A stretch of DNA of 64,000 nt. Origin: CAYZJV01 sp049310885. GTDB taxonomy: Bacteria > Spirochaetota > Spirochaetia > Sphaerochaetales > Sphaerochaetaceae. The translations under genes and the position numbers were made by a program. Position 1 is the first letter of the stretch. The number at the start of each line of letters is the position of its first letter. Shown piece by piece: positions 52,548 through 60,122 of this stretch. The stretch covers positions 1-64,000 of the forward strand of contig NZ_JBMDYO010000001.1 in assembly GCF_049310885.1 (NCBI RefSeq). Reading direction: 5' to 3'. Under the pieces are notes generated by a model that made no database searches, was not told the origin of the DNA, and saw only the letters and a list, made by a program, of their open reading frames with translations.

Positions 52548-52563
52548 GCTTGAGGTGCTAGTG
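52548..52563 (+). other. attR core of the prophage
   Basis: The second copy of GCTTGAGGTGCTAGTG. To its left the sequence is phage; to its right it is the displaced host tRNA-Leu 3-prime half. Confidence 0.85.
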
Positions 52564-52601
52564 GGCGAGAGCTTGTGCTGGTTCAAGTCCAGTCTGCCGC
52601 A
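52548..52601 (+). pseudogene. Displaced 3-prime half of the host tRNA-Leu(GAG)
   Basis: This fragment has the anticodon-arm 3-prime part, a variable arm, T-arm GCTGG-TTCAAGT-CCAGT and CTGCCGC, whose complement GCGGCAG is the left-hand 5-prime acceptor. Joined to 3638-3668 it would give a fully paired original tRNA. It has no promoter half and is inactive in the lysogen. Confidence 0.85.
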
Positions 52602-52611
52602 ACGACTTAAA

Positions 52612-52648
52612 CCCTTATCATGAAATAACATGGTGAGGGTTCTTTTTT
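52612..52648 (+). terminator. Terminator of the original tRNA-Leu (second copy)
   Basis: CCCTTATCATG-AAATAA-CATGGTGAGGG plus TTCTTTTTT, differing from the copy at 3732 only in the loop. Confidence 0.8.
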
Positions 52649-52672
52649 GCTTGAGATCCCTCACGCTGAGGT

Positions 52673-52680
52673 GTGACACC
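52673..52680 (+). other. Relic arm-type site beside the integrase scar
   Basis: A single GTGACACC, in the same place relative to the relic start (about 20 bp) as the left arm sites relative to int. It belongs to the older element. Confidence 0.5.
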
Positions 52681-52699
52681 ATTAAGATTGGTGAATTTC

Positions 52700-52780
52700 A
52701 TGCATTTCCTTGAAGGCTCTTCCTTGTATAAAAGACTCGGTATACTCGCTTGGGAAATCAAGATTCCTTCACGAGTGTAA
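52700..52780 (+). pseudogene. 5-prime relic of a second, related integrase gene
   Basis: From the ATG, codons read MHFLEGSSLYKRLG against MRFREDFSLYKRTL of the intact integrase, and DNA identity holds through CTTCCTTGTATAAAAG. After about 36 bp the similarity stops; the remaining frame runs to a TAA at 52778 inside the 3-prime end of rnr. The upstream terminator and arm site are conserved too. This is a scar left by an earlier element at the same tRNA gene. Confidence 0.75.
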
Positions 52781-54779
52781 AATCAGCCCTCTTCTCCTCT
52801 TTGGAAACACTTTTGATTTGCACTTTAACCGCATCACCTACACGATAGACCTTGCCGGTATTCTTACCAGTAAGGGTAAACTCATCCTTATCAAATTCAT
52901 AACGGTCTCCTTTGAGCTCGGAGACATGAACCAATCCCTCTATGACATAATGGGATAGCTCTACGAACATACCAAAACTCGCCATACCTGAAATAATGCC
53001 ATCATACGTCTCTCCAACTTTTGTTGAAAGGAACTCCATGGACTTGAGTTTGATAAACTCCCGTTCAGCTTGGGTTGCACGAATCTCCCGTTTTGAACAT
53101 TGATCACATATCTTCTGGAGTCTCTTTTCCAATGCATCGGTTTCAGTTTTCTTCAGGGACGACTTATCCTTCTCCTGTAGAGCGTAATATTTGAGTAGAC
53201 GATGAACGACAAGATCAGGATACCTTCTGATTGGAGAAGTGAAGTGGGTATAAGCATCGAACGCCAACCCAAAGTGCCCATTGTTCTTCGTAGTATAGAA
53301 TGCCTTAGTCATCGATCTCAGTGCTACTTTCTCCACATAATATTTATAGTCGAGGTTTTCAATAATATCGAGAATCTTCCTATAGTCATCCGATTCGACT
53401 TCTTTTCCCAGTTGATACTTCAAACCTAGCCTTTCCAGAAGTTGCAGGAAGCTCTTTATAGCTTGATCCTCTGGTTTTTCATGTACTCTATAAACGAAGG
53501 GCTTGTCATTCTTCTTTGTTACCTGTGACTCGATATGATTGGCGACAATGCGATTTGCTATAAGCATGAACTCTTCAATGAGTCGATTCGCCTCTATCCT
53601 CTCCCTCGGACGGATTGCATATGGAACTCCCTGATCATCTAAAGAGATTGCGGGTTCGGATATGTCGAAATCTATGGAACCCATCTCCTCTCTTGCCTTA
53701 CGAAGAATAAGGGAGAGCATAACCATGAGATGTATGGTTTTCGCATACTTATGCTCTTTTCCTTCGATAATTTCCTCAACCTCCTCGTAGGAAAAGCGGG
53801 AAGCACTTCTGATTACCGTCTCCCTGATCCTATAATTATGCACAATACCTCGACTGTCGATCTCCATGATTACTGAGAATGCTAGGCGATTGGTTTTTGG
53901 CTTTATACTGCAAAGGTCGTTGGATAATCTTTCGGGAAGCATGGGAATCACGTTATTCACGAAGTAGACAGACGTCCCTCTCCCAAAAGCTTCTCTATCG
54001 ATTGAGGATCCTTCGATAACGTAGTGGGAGACATCCGCGATATGAACTCCCAACTCAAACCGCCCAGTGTCCAATTGGACGAGGGAAATGGCATCATCAA
54101 AATCTTTTGCAGATTCAGGATCGATGGTGAAACACGGAATTGATCGAAAATCTTCCCGTCTCTTTAATTCAGTCTGCAGATCAAACTTTTTCAATCCAGA
54201 AACGTCTCTTATTACCTGCTTGGGGAAAGGGATGGTCAGATCGTTGTTGCGAGCAACCATAAGGAGATCCATTCCCTTGTTATCCGGTTTTCCCAAGATG
54301 TCGATAACATCGCCCCTGAAGAGATGGTCAGATTCATTCCATTGGGTCCTGACCACTACCACAAGATCATCATTCTTAGGTCTTCGTCCATTCTTCAATG
54401 TAGAGAAAGAATCTTTTCCGATTATAATCGGGCTGTTATAGCGTTCATCGCTGGGAATTACCGTCGCTCCTTCAGAACCACTTCTATATACACCAATAAT
54501 CTCTCGTCGGTGCAAGGTAAGTATCTTGAGTACTCTACCCTTAGGATTCTTTTTCGGCAAACGTTGGACTATCTCAACCTGGACCATATCTCCATCCATG
54601 GCATTCTGCATATTCTCAACCGGGATGAAAATGTCTGCTCCTTTTTTTACGGCGACAAAACCAAATCCCTTAGCATGGACAGACAAGTTGCCCTTGATAG
54701 TCTTACGCTTGGGTTTCTTTGGTGTAGGTGCATTCTTAGTTGTCTGTTTGTTACCTTGTTTTCCCATGTTCTTCGCCAT
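52758..54779 (-). CDS. rnr: Ribonuclease R (RNB family exoribonuclease)
   Basis: A processive 3-prime to 5-prime exoribonuclease that degrades structured RNA. The 673 residues include a Lys-rich N-terminus, two cold-shock-type domains (about 28-200), the RNB catalytic domain with DPESAKDFDDA (metal aspartates D220, D226, D228, D229), RGTSVYFVNNVIPMLPE and HFTSPIRRYPDL, and a C-terminal S1 domain (VGETYDGIISGMASFGMFVEL). It lacks the N-terminal helix-turn-helix extension of E. coli RNase R and is about 140 residues shorter. Start: ATG 54779 with AGGAG 10 nt upstream. Host gene flanking the prophage. Confidence 0.95.
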   Translation of the reverse strand: MAKNMGKQGNKQTTKNAPTPKKPKRKTIKGNLSVHAKGFGFVAVKKGADIFIPVENMQNAMDGDMVQVEIVQRLPKKNPKGRVLKILTLHRREIIGVYRSGSEGATVIPSDERYNSPIIIGKDSFSTLKNGRRPKNDDLVVVVRTQWNESDHLFRGDVIDILGKPDNKGMDLLMVARNNDLTIPFPKQVIRDVSGLKKFDLQTELKRREDFRSIPCFTIDPESAKDFDDAISLVQLDTGRFELGVHIADVSHYVIEGSSIDREAFGRGTSVYFVNNVIPMLPERLSNDLCSIKPKTNRLAFSVIMEIDSRGIVHNYRIRETVIRSASRFSYEEVEEIIEGKEHKYAKTIHLMVMLSLILRKAREEMGSIDFDISEPAISLDDQGVPYAIRPRERIEANRLIEEFMLIANRIVANHIESQVTKKNDKPFVYRVHEKPEDQAIKSFLQLLERLGLKYQLGKEVESDDYRKILDIIENLDYKYYVEKVALRSMTKAFYTTKNNGHFGLAFDAYTHFTSPIRRYPDLVVHRLLKYYALQEKDKSSLKKTETDALEKRLQKICDQCSKREIRATQAEREFIKLKSMEFLSTKVGETYDGIISGMASFGMFVELSHYVIEGLVHVSELKGDRYEFDKDEFTLTGKNTGKVYRVGDAVKVQIKSVSKEEKRADFTLVKES

Positions 54780-54801
54780 TTTGGTACGCTCCTAGAGGTA
54801 T

Positions 54802-54844
54802 ATGGTAACATGCCCCACCCGCTTCACGCCATGGGACATGCCAT
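54802..54844 (-). promoter_or_regulatory. Imperfect hairpin in the rnr leader
   Basis: On the minus strand outer arms ATGG/CCAT and inner CATGTCCCA/TGGGGCATG with mismatches form a long stem ending just before the rnr ribosome site (AGGAG). A structured leader in an RNase gene may allow autoregulation. Confidence 0.35.
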
Positions 54845-54884
54845 ACAATCGAGAACAAAAATCATGGAATAACCGTAGATGTGA

Positions 54885-56069
54885 TCACCAGATCCTGATC
54901 TGTCCTCCAGCGAAGACGCTCAATTTGTCTGTAATCGTGCTCACACCTAAACCACCGTATACCGTGAAATTAGGATTAATGAGGTAATTCAATCTTGAGT
55001 CCAATTCAAATGATAATTTCTCTGTTCGTGTAGTGATAAAATTTACGCTAATAGTCCCATTAGCCCACCAACGGTAATCTTCAGGTAAATAGGTAACTGT
55101 TCCGGTAGTTCCCACAGTGGCATTGAAACTAGGACTCAAACTAGTGTCTAAACCAACACGTATTCCGGCATCGGCGTTCAAATGGAGGGTTTCATCAATC
55201 AAGAATTCCGCGTATTCACCATAAAGGTAAAGGGAACCATTAAAATCAGTTGAACTCGTGATGAAACCTTTCGTGTAAATCAACCCAGGAACAAAACGAA
55301 GAGCAGCCATCCAACCTTTCCTCAAACCAGCATACCTAGCCACATCAAATTGATATTTCTGACTATGATCAATCAGAATCAACTCATCTGTCTTTTCAGG
55401 AATACCCATTGCTTGGGCAATAGATCGGTAATAGGAAAGCCAATTCTGGCTATAATCGTCGCTAAACCCATTTGTTATCTGTTGCTTATTATACATAATC
55501 TCAGCAACTTCCCGGACCATCTGTTCAGTTGGCGTAATATTCAAATGCTCCATTATAGTTTCGATTGTTTTTAACATTGAAATACTATAGATACGCCCAA
55601 TACCAACTTCACCATAAACAGATAAGTCTAAACTTGCTGTAGAGGTTCCGGAGAATGGGAGATTAGCATTTACATCGAAATCTATTCCTGAACCCCAAAA
55701 ACTAGGTATTCCACTGAATTCAAGGGTATAGCTACGATAGCTGGGGCTTGTATCGAGATCAAAAGTAAAACTGGTATCTGTAATCTGGATATAGGCATCA
55801 GCAGGAAGATCCATGTCGGTATCAAGTGTCTGACGGTACCAGCGGTACTCACCATCCATGCCCAACGCCATTCCAAACGATGTTGTTGGAGTAAAATTGA
55901 TATTCAACTGGATAATGTCGTCAGGAAATCTTGTTGTCCCCAATGACCCCAAATACAAGTACGTATACTCTTCGGGTACCACCAAATCGTATAGATTCGC
56001 AGATGGTCCTGCAAAGAGCGAGAAGCCCAATGCAAGGACCAGGAACAAAACAACGACTCTCTTTCTCAT
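54885..56069 (-). CDS. Putative outer-membrane beta-barrel protein
   Basis: The ATG at 56069 (394 residues) lies 9 nt after AGGAAGGGGG; an ATG at 56078 is the alternative. The N-terminus is a signal peptide (MRKRVVVLFLVLALGFSLFA, cut near LFAGPS). The mature part shows many amphipathic strands with aromatic ends and closes with KLSVFAGGQIRIW, the aromatic C-terminal residue expected for Bam-dependent barrel insertion. A central helical insert (about 165-235) is unusual. No family is recognised; spirochaete outer-membrane proteins are poorly conserved. Confidence 0.7.
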   Translation of the reverse strand: MRKRVVVLFLVLALGFSLFAGPSANLYDLVVPEEYTYLYLGSLGTTRFPDDIIQLNINFTPTTSFGMALGMDGEYRWYRQTLDTDMDLPADAYIQITDTSFTFDLDTSPSYRSYTLEFSGIPSFWGSGIDFDVNANLPFSGTSTASLDLSVYGEVGIGRIYSISMLKTIETIMEHLNITPTEQMVREVAEIMYNKQQITNGFSDDYSQNWLSYYRSIAQAMGIPEKTDELILIDHSQKYQFDVARYAGLRKGWMAALRFVPGLIYTKGFITSSTDFNGSLYLYGEYAEFLIDETLHLNADAGIRVGLDTSLSPSFNATVGTTGTVTYLPEDYRWWANGTISVNFITTRTEKLSFELDSRLNYLINPNFTVYGGLGVSTITDKLSVFAGGQIRIW

Positions 56070-56217
56070 AGTTCGCATCCCCCTTCCTGGCTAAGACTGC
56101 AACTGTCATACCATGCATAATAGTTTTTTGTCTTTTTTCCAGTATTGGAGATAGAACCTACAAAATCAACCAAAATTTTTACAGATTCGTCATTCTACGA
56201 GTATTTAATTTCCTATT

Positions 56218-56240
56218 AAGCTGCTTTCTCATGTCAGCTT
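56218..56240. other. Inverted repeat after the SDR gene
   Basis: AAGCTG (56218-56223) and CAGCTT (56235-56240) flank 11 nt, 9 bp beyond the SDR stop codon on the minus strand. No T-run follows, so it is at best a weak transcript end. Confidence 0.3.
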
Positions 56241-56248
56241 ATAAAATT

Positions 56249-57034
56249 TCAGACGGTCGCTTTCGTCGCACCGGTGGTGATACCACCATCTACCAACAGG
56301 ATCTGACCGGTGATGTACTCCGACTCCTTGGATGACAAGAATACGATACTGCCATCTAGATCATGCGGTTGTCCCGGACGTCCGACAGGAATCCTGTCGA
56401 CGATATACGCCAACCATTCTGGATTATCATATAATTTCTGTGTCTGTGCAGTCTTGAACCATCCTGGAGCCAAACAGTTGACTGTTATACCATCCTTACC
56501 AAATTCATCTGCCATCGCCTTTGTCATCTGAAGTACACCACCACGGCTAGCAGTATACGGAACAATTCCAGCATATCCGAAAACAGAGGTAACCGAACCA
56601 ATATTGACGATCCTTCCATATCCCTGCTGTATCATCCGTGGGACGACTGCCTTAGTTACAAAGAAGGGTCCTCTCAGATTGGTTTCGATTATAGTATTCC
56701 AATCGTCCCAAGAGACATCCAAGACCGACTTTCTGATATTACATCCAGCATTGTTCACCAGGATTTCCACCGGACGACCTCGATCTGCTAAGAACTTGGA
56801 GAATTTATCTATACTTGCCTCACTACGTACATCCAAATCGACAGCGGTAGGCTGGACTCCCCCAGCCTCCACAATCTTACCAATAGTTTCAGCACAATCT
56901 TCTTTCTTTCTCGCCGTAAGGATCAACTCGGCACCTGCTTTGGCCAAAGCCAAAGCCATGAATTGCCCAAGACCACGGCTACTTCCGGTGACTATTGCGG
57001 TCTGTCCACTAAGATCAAAATATGTGTTCGACAT
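56249..57034 (-). CDS. SDR-family oxidoreductase (gluconate 5-dehydrogenase-like)
   Basis: A 261-residue NAD(P)-dependent short-chain dehydrogenase. The dinucleotide motif TGSSRGLG is at 16-23, followed by LDVRSE, NNAG and the catalytic segment SVTS...Y160-TAS-R164. The last residue is normally Lys (YxxxK); here the codon is CGT (Arg). The C-terminal VNCLAPGWFKT and the ending ITGQILLVDGG are normal for sugar-acid and polyol dehydrogenases. It is the last gene of the minus-strand unit dehydrogenase-ADH-SDR. GAGGAG ribosome site. Confidence 0.85.
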   Translation of the reverse strand: MSNTYFDLSGQTAIVTGSSRGLGQFMALALAKAGAELILTARKKEDCAETIGKIVEAGGVQPTAVDLDVRSEASIDKFSKFLADRGRPVEILVNNAGCNIRKSVLDVSWDDWNTIIETNLRGPFFVTKAVVPRMIQQGYGRIVNIGSVTSVFGYAGIVPYTASRGGVLQMTKAMADEFGKDGITVNCLAPGWFKTAQTQKLYDNPEWLAYIVDRIPVGRPGQPHDLDGSIVFLSSKESEYITGQILLVDGGITTGATKATV

Positions 57035-57069
57035 AAAAGACTCCTCATTAATCGAGTTATTTCAGGGCA

Positions 57070-58101
57070 TTATGGGTGAAGGACAACTTTTATGAGTTGC
57101 GGATCACCCTTCATTAGTCGTGCAAACAGCTGGGGAGCCTCTTCAAGAGTTCCTGTTTCGGAAATAATAAGGTCCAAAGGAATCTTACCCGAATCCAACA
57201 ATGCCAATGCTGCAGGGAATTCTTCCCTTATGGCACAGCTACCCTGGATACGAATCTGCCCTGCGACTATTCTTTGAAGCGGAATATTTACTTGCTTTGA
57301 GAGGTTTCCGATTACGGTAACCGTACCACCGCGTCTAACTGCCGCTATAGCATCCTGAATGGTCTTTTCATGTCCTACCGCCTCCAGAATAGCATCAGCT
57401 CCTCGGCCATCTGTAAGGCCTGAACAAACATCGACGAGCGACGATTCGGTAGGATTGACTGTATGCGTTGCACCACAAGCGCGGGCTAATTCAAGCCTTT
57501 TGTCAGAAATGTCGGAAACCACGATATTCGCACAACCCGATTTTACTAACGAAGCAACAACCATGAGACCGATTACACCAGCGCCTATAACAGCAACAGT
57601 ATCGCCTTGGGATATAGGTGTCAGCGATACGGCGTGCATAGCGACAGCCAAAGGTTCCGTTATTGCCGCCGCATCGAATGAAAGGCTATCCGGCAACCTG
57701 TAGAGAATATGTTGGGGGATAACTACATATTCGGCGAAAGTTCCATTCCTTCTGTATTCGTCACACGAAACACCAAGAACTTTCCGTCCATCGCTCAAAT
57801 TGTACCACCCTCTACGAGTAAACCAATCATCCAGTCTGAAAATCGTTGAATCGAAGGTCACCCTATCTCCGACTTTCCAAGCTGTGACTCCTTCACCTAT
57901 TTCAGCGATCTCGCCGGAGGCTTCATGCCCCATGACAATAGGAGGTATTCGTCGACCGGTAGAACCGTCTACTCCATGAGCGTCGCTTCCACAGATGGCG
58001 CTACTTTTTATCCTTACTAAAACTTCTCCTGCCTGGGCAGTCGGTTTAGGAACATCTTCCACAACCAAGTTGTTGTATTCCTTGAGTACCAATGCTTTCA
58101 T
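57070..58101 (-). CDS. Medium-chain zinc-type dehydrogenase lacking the structural-zinc cysteines
   Basis: The ATG at 58101 (343 residues) follows TAGGAG; a TTG at 58107 is less likely. It is a GatD/sorbitol-dehydrogenase-like MDR enzyme oxidising a polyol or hydroxyacid with NAD. Catalytic-zinc residues are present (C37 in AICGSDAHG, H59-E60 in MGHEASG), as is the nucleotide fold GAGVIGLM. The four structural-zinc cysteines expected at about 89, 92, 95 and 103 are R, D, T and S (FRLDDWFTRRGWYNLS). The rest of the region is otherwise typical, so the lobe has lost its zinc but kept the fold. It lies between the hydroxyacid dehydrogenase and the SDR. Confidence 0.85.
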   Translation of the reverse strand: MKALVLKEYNNLVVEDVPKPTAQAGEVLVRIKSSAICGSDAHGVDGSTGRRIPPIVMGHEASGEIAEIGEGVTAWKVGDRVTFDSTIFRLDDWFTRRGWYNLSDGRKVLGVSCDEYRRNGTFAEYVVIPQHILYRLPDSLSFDAAAITEPLAVAMHAVSLTPISQGDTVAVIGAGVIGLMVVASLVKSGCANIVVSDISDKRLELARACGATHTVNPTESSLVDVCSGLTDGRGADAILEAVGHEKTIQDAIAAVRRGGTVTVIGNLSKQVNIPLQRIVAGQIRIQGSCAIREEFPAALALLDSGKIPLDLIISETGTLEEAPQLFARLMKGDPQLIKVVLHP

Positions 58102-58110
58102 TTTCAACTC

Positions 58111-59103
58111 CTATTTTTGAGGATTCACTAGAAATGAGAGTCTCTTCCCATCCAAGAACTCCACTACGGATTGCGCGGACAGCATTTGCATAGCGATTTT
58201 TCCATTATCGGAATCTGAACCTACGTGAGGGCTCACTTCAATATTTAACCCTTCTAAGGGAAGCTGTGGATACTGCCACACTTCATCCAATCCATACCCC
58301 CACAGGGTACCACTCTTCACTGCGTTGTATACTGCCTGATTATCTACCAGATGACCTCTTGCACAGTTAATGAGTGTGGTAGTGGAAGACATCATCGCCA
58401 ACTCCCGTTGGCCGATAATCGTGGATTCTCCGGAGGCATGTATAGTGATGAAATCGGCTTTACCACACAGTTCATCCAAGGAGACATACCTTACACCGTT
58501 CTCCTTCGCCCATTCTTTGTTGGGATACGGATCATACGCAATAACATCCATCTGATAACCTGCAAGAAGCTCGAAAACCCGTCTTCCAATAGTACCGGTT
58601 CCAATGATTCCCAAGGTCTTCTTCGAAACATCCATTCTAGATGGACCAAACTTCGTTTTGCCTAAAGAAGCTCGTTCATGTTGCAGTTTCCGTCTACCTG
58701 CGATACTCATGATTGAAGTTACCGCCCATTCCGCAGTAGGAGGAGCACTAGCTCCGGGAGTATTGGTCACCTGAATTCCCGCGTCGGTAGCTCCCTGGAG
58801 ATCCACACTCGATACACCGATGCCATAACGGGCTATAATACCTAAAGAACCGCCAGCCTTCGGCCCTACCGCTTTAAGGACATCGGCTTCATATTTTTCC
58901 AAATCGGCGATCACGGCAACAGCATTGACGAGCTCCCCTGAGGTCATTGCTTCCAACGGATTTCGTGTACAACGGAATTCGAGTTCCAGTCCATGTCGCT
59001 TTGCGGCATCTTCCAGCATCTGCTTGGCTTTTCCCTCATTCTCCACCTTTGCAACGGGAGCATCGAGAAAACTGGTAGCGAAAACTATGATTTTTCCAGA
59101 CAT
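58111..59103 (-). CDS. D-2-hydroxyacid dehydrogenase (phosphoglycerate dehydrogenase-like)
   Basis: A 330-residue NAD-dependent dehydrogenase. Nucleotide motif GIIGTGTIGRR is at about 165-175, and the catalytic triad is R249 (NCARGHLVD), E274 (GYGLDEVW) and H293 (SPHVGSDS). It has no ACT domain, so it is not a biosynthetic SerA. It is the first gene of the minus-strand unit, 9 nt upstream of the ADH gene, and is expressed from the promoter at 59137-59165. AAAGGA lies 12 nt before the ATG. Confidence 0.9.
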   Translation of the reverse strand: MSGKIIVFATSFLDAPVAKVENEGKAKQMLEDAAKRHGLELEFRCTRNPLEAMTSGELVNAVAVIADLEKYEADVLKAVGPKAGGSLGIIARYGIGVSSVDLQGATDAGIQVTNTPGASAPPTAEWAVTSIMSIAGRRKLQHERASLGKTKFGPSRMDVSKKTLGIIGTGTIGRRVFELLAGYQMDVIAYDPYPNKEWAKENGVRYVSLDELCGKADFITIHASGESTIIGQRELAMMSSTTTLINCARGHLVDNQAVYNAVKSGTLWGYGLDEVWQYPQLPLEGLNIEVSPHVGSDSDNGKIAMQMLSAQSVVEFLDGKRLSFLVNPQK

Positions 59104-59136
59104 TGTAATTTATTTCCTTTCTTCTATGATAGCGAA

Positions 59137-59165
59137 AGTATAGAAGCTGAATACCATGCTGTCAA
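59137..59165 (-). promoter_or_regulatory. Promoter of the dehydrogenase operon
   Basis: On the minus strand TTGACA (59160-59165) and TATACT (59137-59142) are separated by 17 nt; the predicted start is about 27 nt before the ATG. The GntR operator at 59179-59190 lies upstream of the -35. Confidence 0.85.
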
Positions 59166-59178
59166 TTGAAATCACTAT

Positions 59179-59190
59179 CTGATATTTCAG
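59179..59190 (+). promoter_or_regulatory. Putative GntR operator, dehydrogenase side
   Basis: CTGATATTTCAG is the exact reverse complement of the site at 60050-60061. The surrounding context ATCTGAnATnTCAGTT is shared in the same orientation. Confidence 0.7.
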
Positions 59191-59240
59191 TTAACAGATA
59201 CCTCTTTATCAATAAAACAAGAGTCGTACACTCGAAACAG

Positions 59241-59987
59241 TCAATCTGGAAGCTTTTTGAAGAGCCCTCCATTGATGATGTGGTGATAGCTCATAGATAG
59301 ATGTGTTTCTAACAATCCAACGACATCTGCTGAATGCATCTCTAGATAATTGACGATACTTCGATGCACATCCAATGTATTGAAAGTTGAGTATTCTAGT
59401 CCAACTTCATAGCGGAAACTCATACTCAAATTCATATTGACTTCTCGGTAGAACTTGGTAATGAAAGAATTGTTTGCTAGATTGCAGAATGCGGTATGGA
59501 ACTCTCTATCCAATTCAATGTACTGGAGCTTCTTTGCCCGCAACTTCTCAGGCGATTCCTTCCCGGTAGGTAACGTCTTAGCCATACTATCTACAATTTC
59601 TTTCAATATAAATATTTCCTCGTCCTTTACATGAGAATATATGGTCCTTGCAACATGTAACTCAATCATCCTCCTGGCCTCAAGGGATTCTAAAACTTCA
59701 GCTTTTCGTGGAGTCCTTACAACACAGGAAGATCTTGGTTTAATGATTACTAATTGTTCTGCAGCCAGTTGCTTCAAGGCATCCCTCACAGGCATGGTGC
59801 TCACATTCATCTCGGATGCTAATTGTTTGATATTCAACTTCTCCCCATACCGGATGATACCTCTGATTATCTTGTCCGCAAGGTAGGAATATACATACTC
59901 ACTCAGACTACCAGAGCCCATCTCTACCGATGCTGACCCATGGTCTTCTCTGGTCTCTCCGACGCGTTTCTTCTCTTTTGCACCCAT
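59241..59987 (-). CDS. GntR-family transcriptional regulator (FCD/FadR type)
   Basis: The ATG at 59987 (248 residues) follows GGAG with a 6-nt spacer; an upstream GTG/ATG pair would add 12-14 residues. The winged helix (LADKIIRGIIRYGEKLN...LASEMNVSTMPVRDALKQLAAEQLV, partly quoted) is followed by an all-helical FCD ligand domain with EARRMIELH and the metal-ligand region LDREFHTAF and DVHRSIVNYL. It lies between the two units it probably controls and most likely senses the transported acid or a metabolite. Confidence 0.9.
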   Translation of the reverse strand: MGAKEKKRVGETREDHGSASVEMGSGSLSEYVYSYLADKIIRGIIRYGEKLNIKQLASEMNVSTMPVRDALKQLAAEQLVIIKPRSSCVVRTPRKAEVLESLEARRMIELHVARTIYSHVKDEEIFILKEIVDSMAKTLPTGKESPEKLRAKKLQYIELDREFHTAFCNLANNSFITKFYREVNMNLSMSFRYEVGLEYSTFNTLDVHRSIVNYLEMHSADVVGLLETHLSMSYHHIINGGLFKKLPD

Positions 59988-60049
59988 CCGATACTCCATG
60001 CAACAATTAATATATTTCTTCATTGACACCTTATGTATCCCATGATAAT

Positions 60050-60061
60050 CTGAAATATCAG
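60050..60061 (+). promoter_or_regulatory. Putative GntR operator, TRAP side
   Basis: CTGAAATATCAG lies 62 bp before the dctP start and about 60 bp after the GntR start, covering the divergent regulatory region. It is an imperfect palindrome and the reverse complement of the site at 59179. Confidence 0.7.
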
Positions 60062-60122
60062 TTTATGAAGGAAGTGCCATAATTATTCTAAACGCAGATG
60101 GCATTACTTACAAGGAGGAAAT

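Larger units (their letters stand above)
3669..52563. mobile_element. Integrated temperate podovirus (prophage), about 48.9 kb
   Basis: The element is bounded by a 16-bp direct repeat in tRNA-Leu. It carries integrase, a repressor with divergent promoters, replication and recombination genes, terminase, portal, scaffold, capsid, tail-tube adaptors, internal virion proteins, tail fibre and lysis genes. The structural order (TerS, TerL, portal, Bbp19-like, scaffold, capsid, Bbp16-like cement, gp11-like, gp12-like, gp14-like, gp15-like, giant gp16-position protein, fibre) is that of podoviruses related to BPP-1/T7-type virions. No contractile sheath or tape-measure gene is seen. All morphogenesis frames are open, so it may be functional; only the lack of a recognisable endolysin argues against this. 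Accessory cargo: an R-M pair, two minor cassettes and an AT-rich right-end block. Confidence 0.93.
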
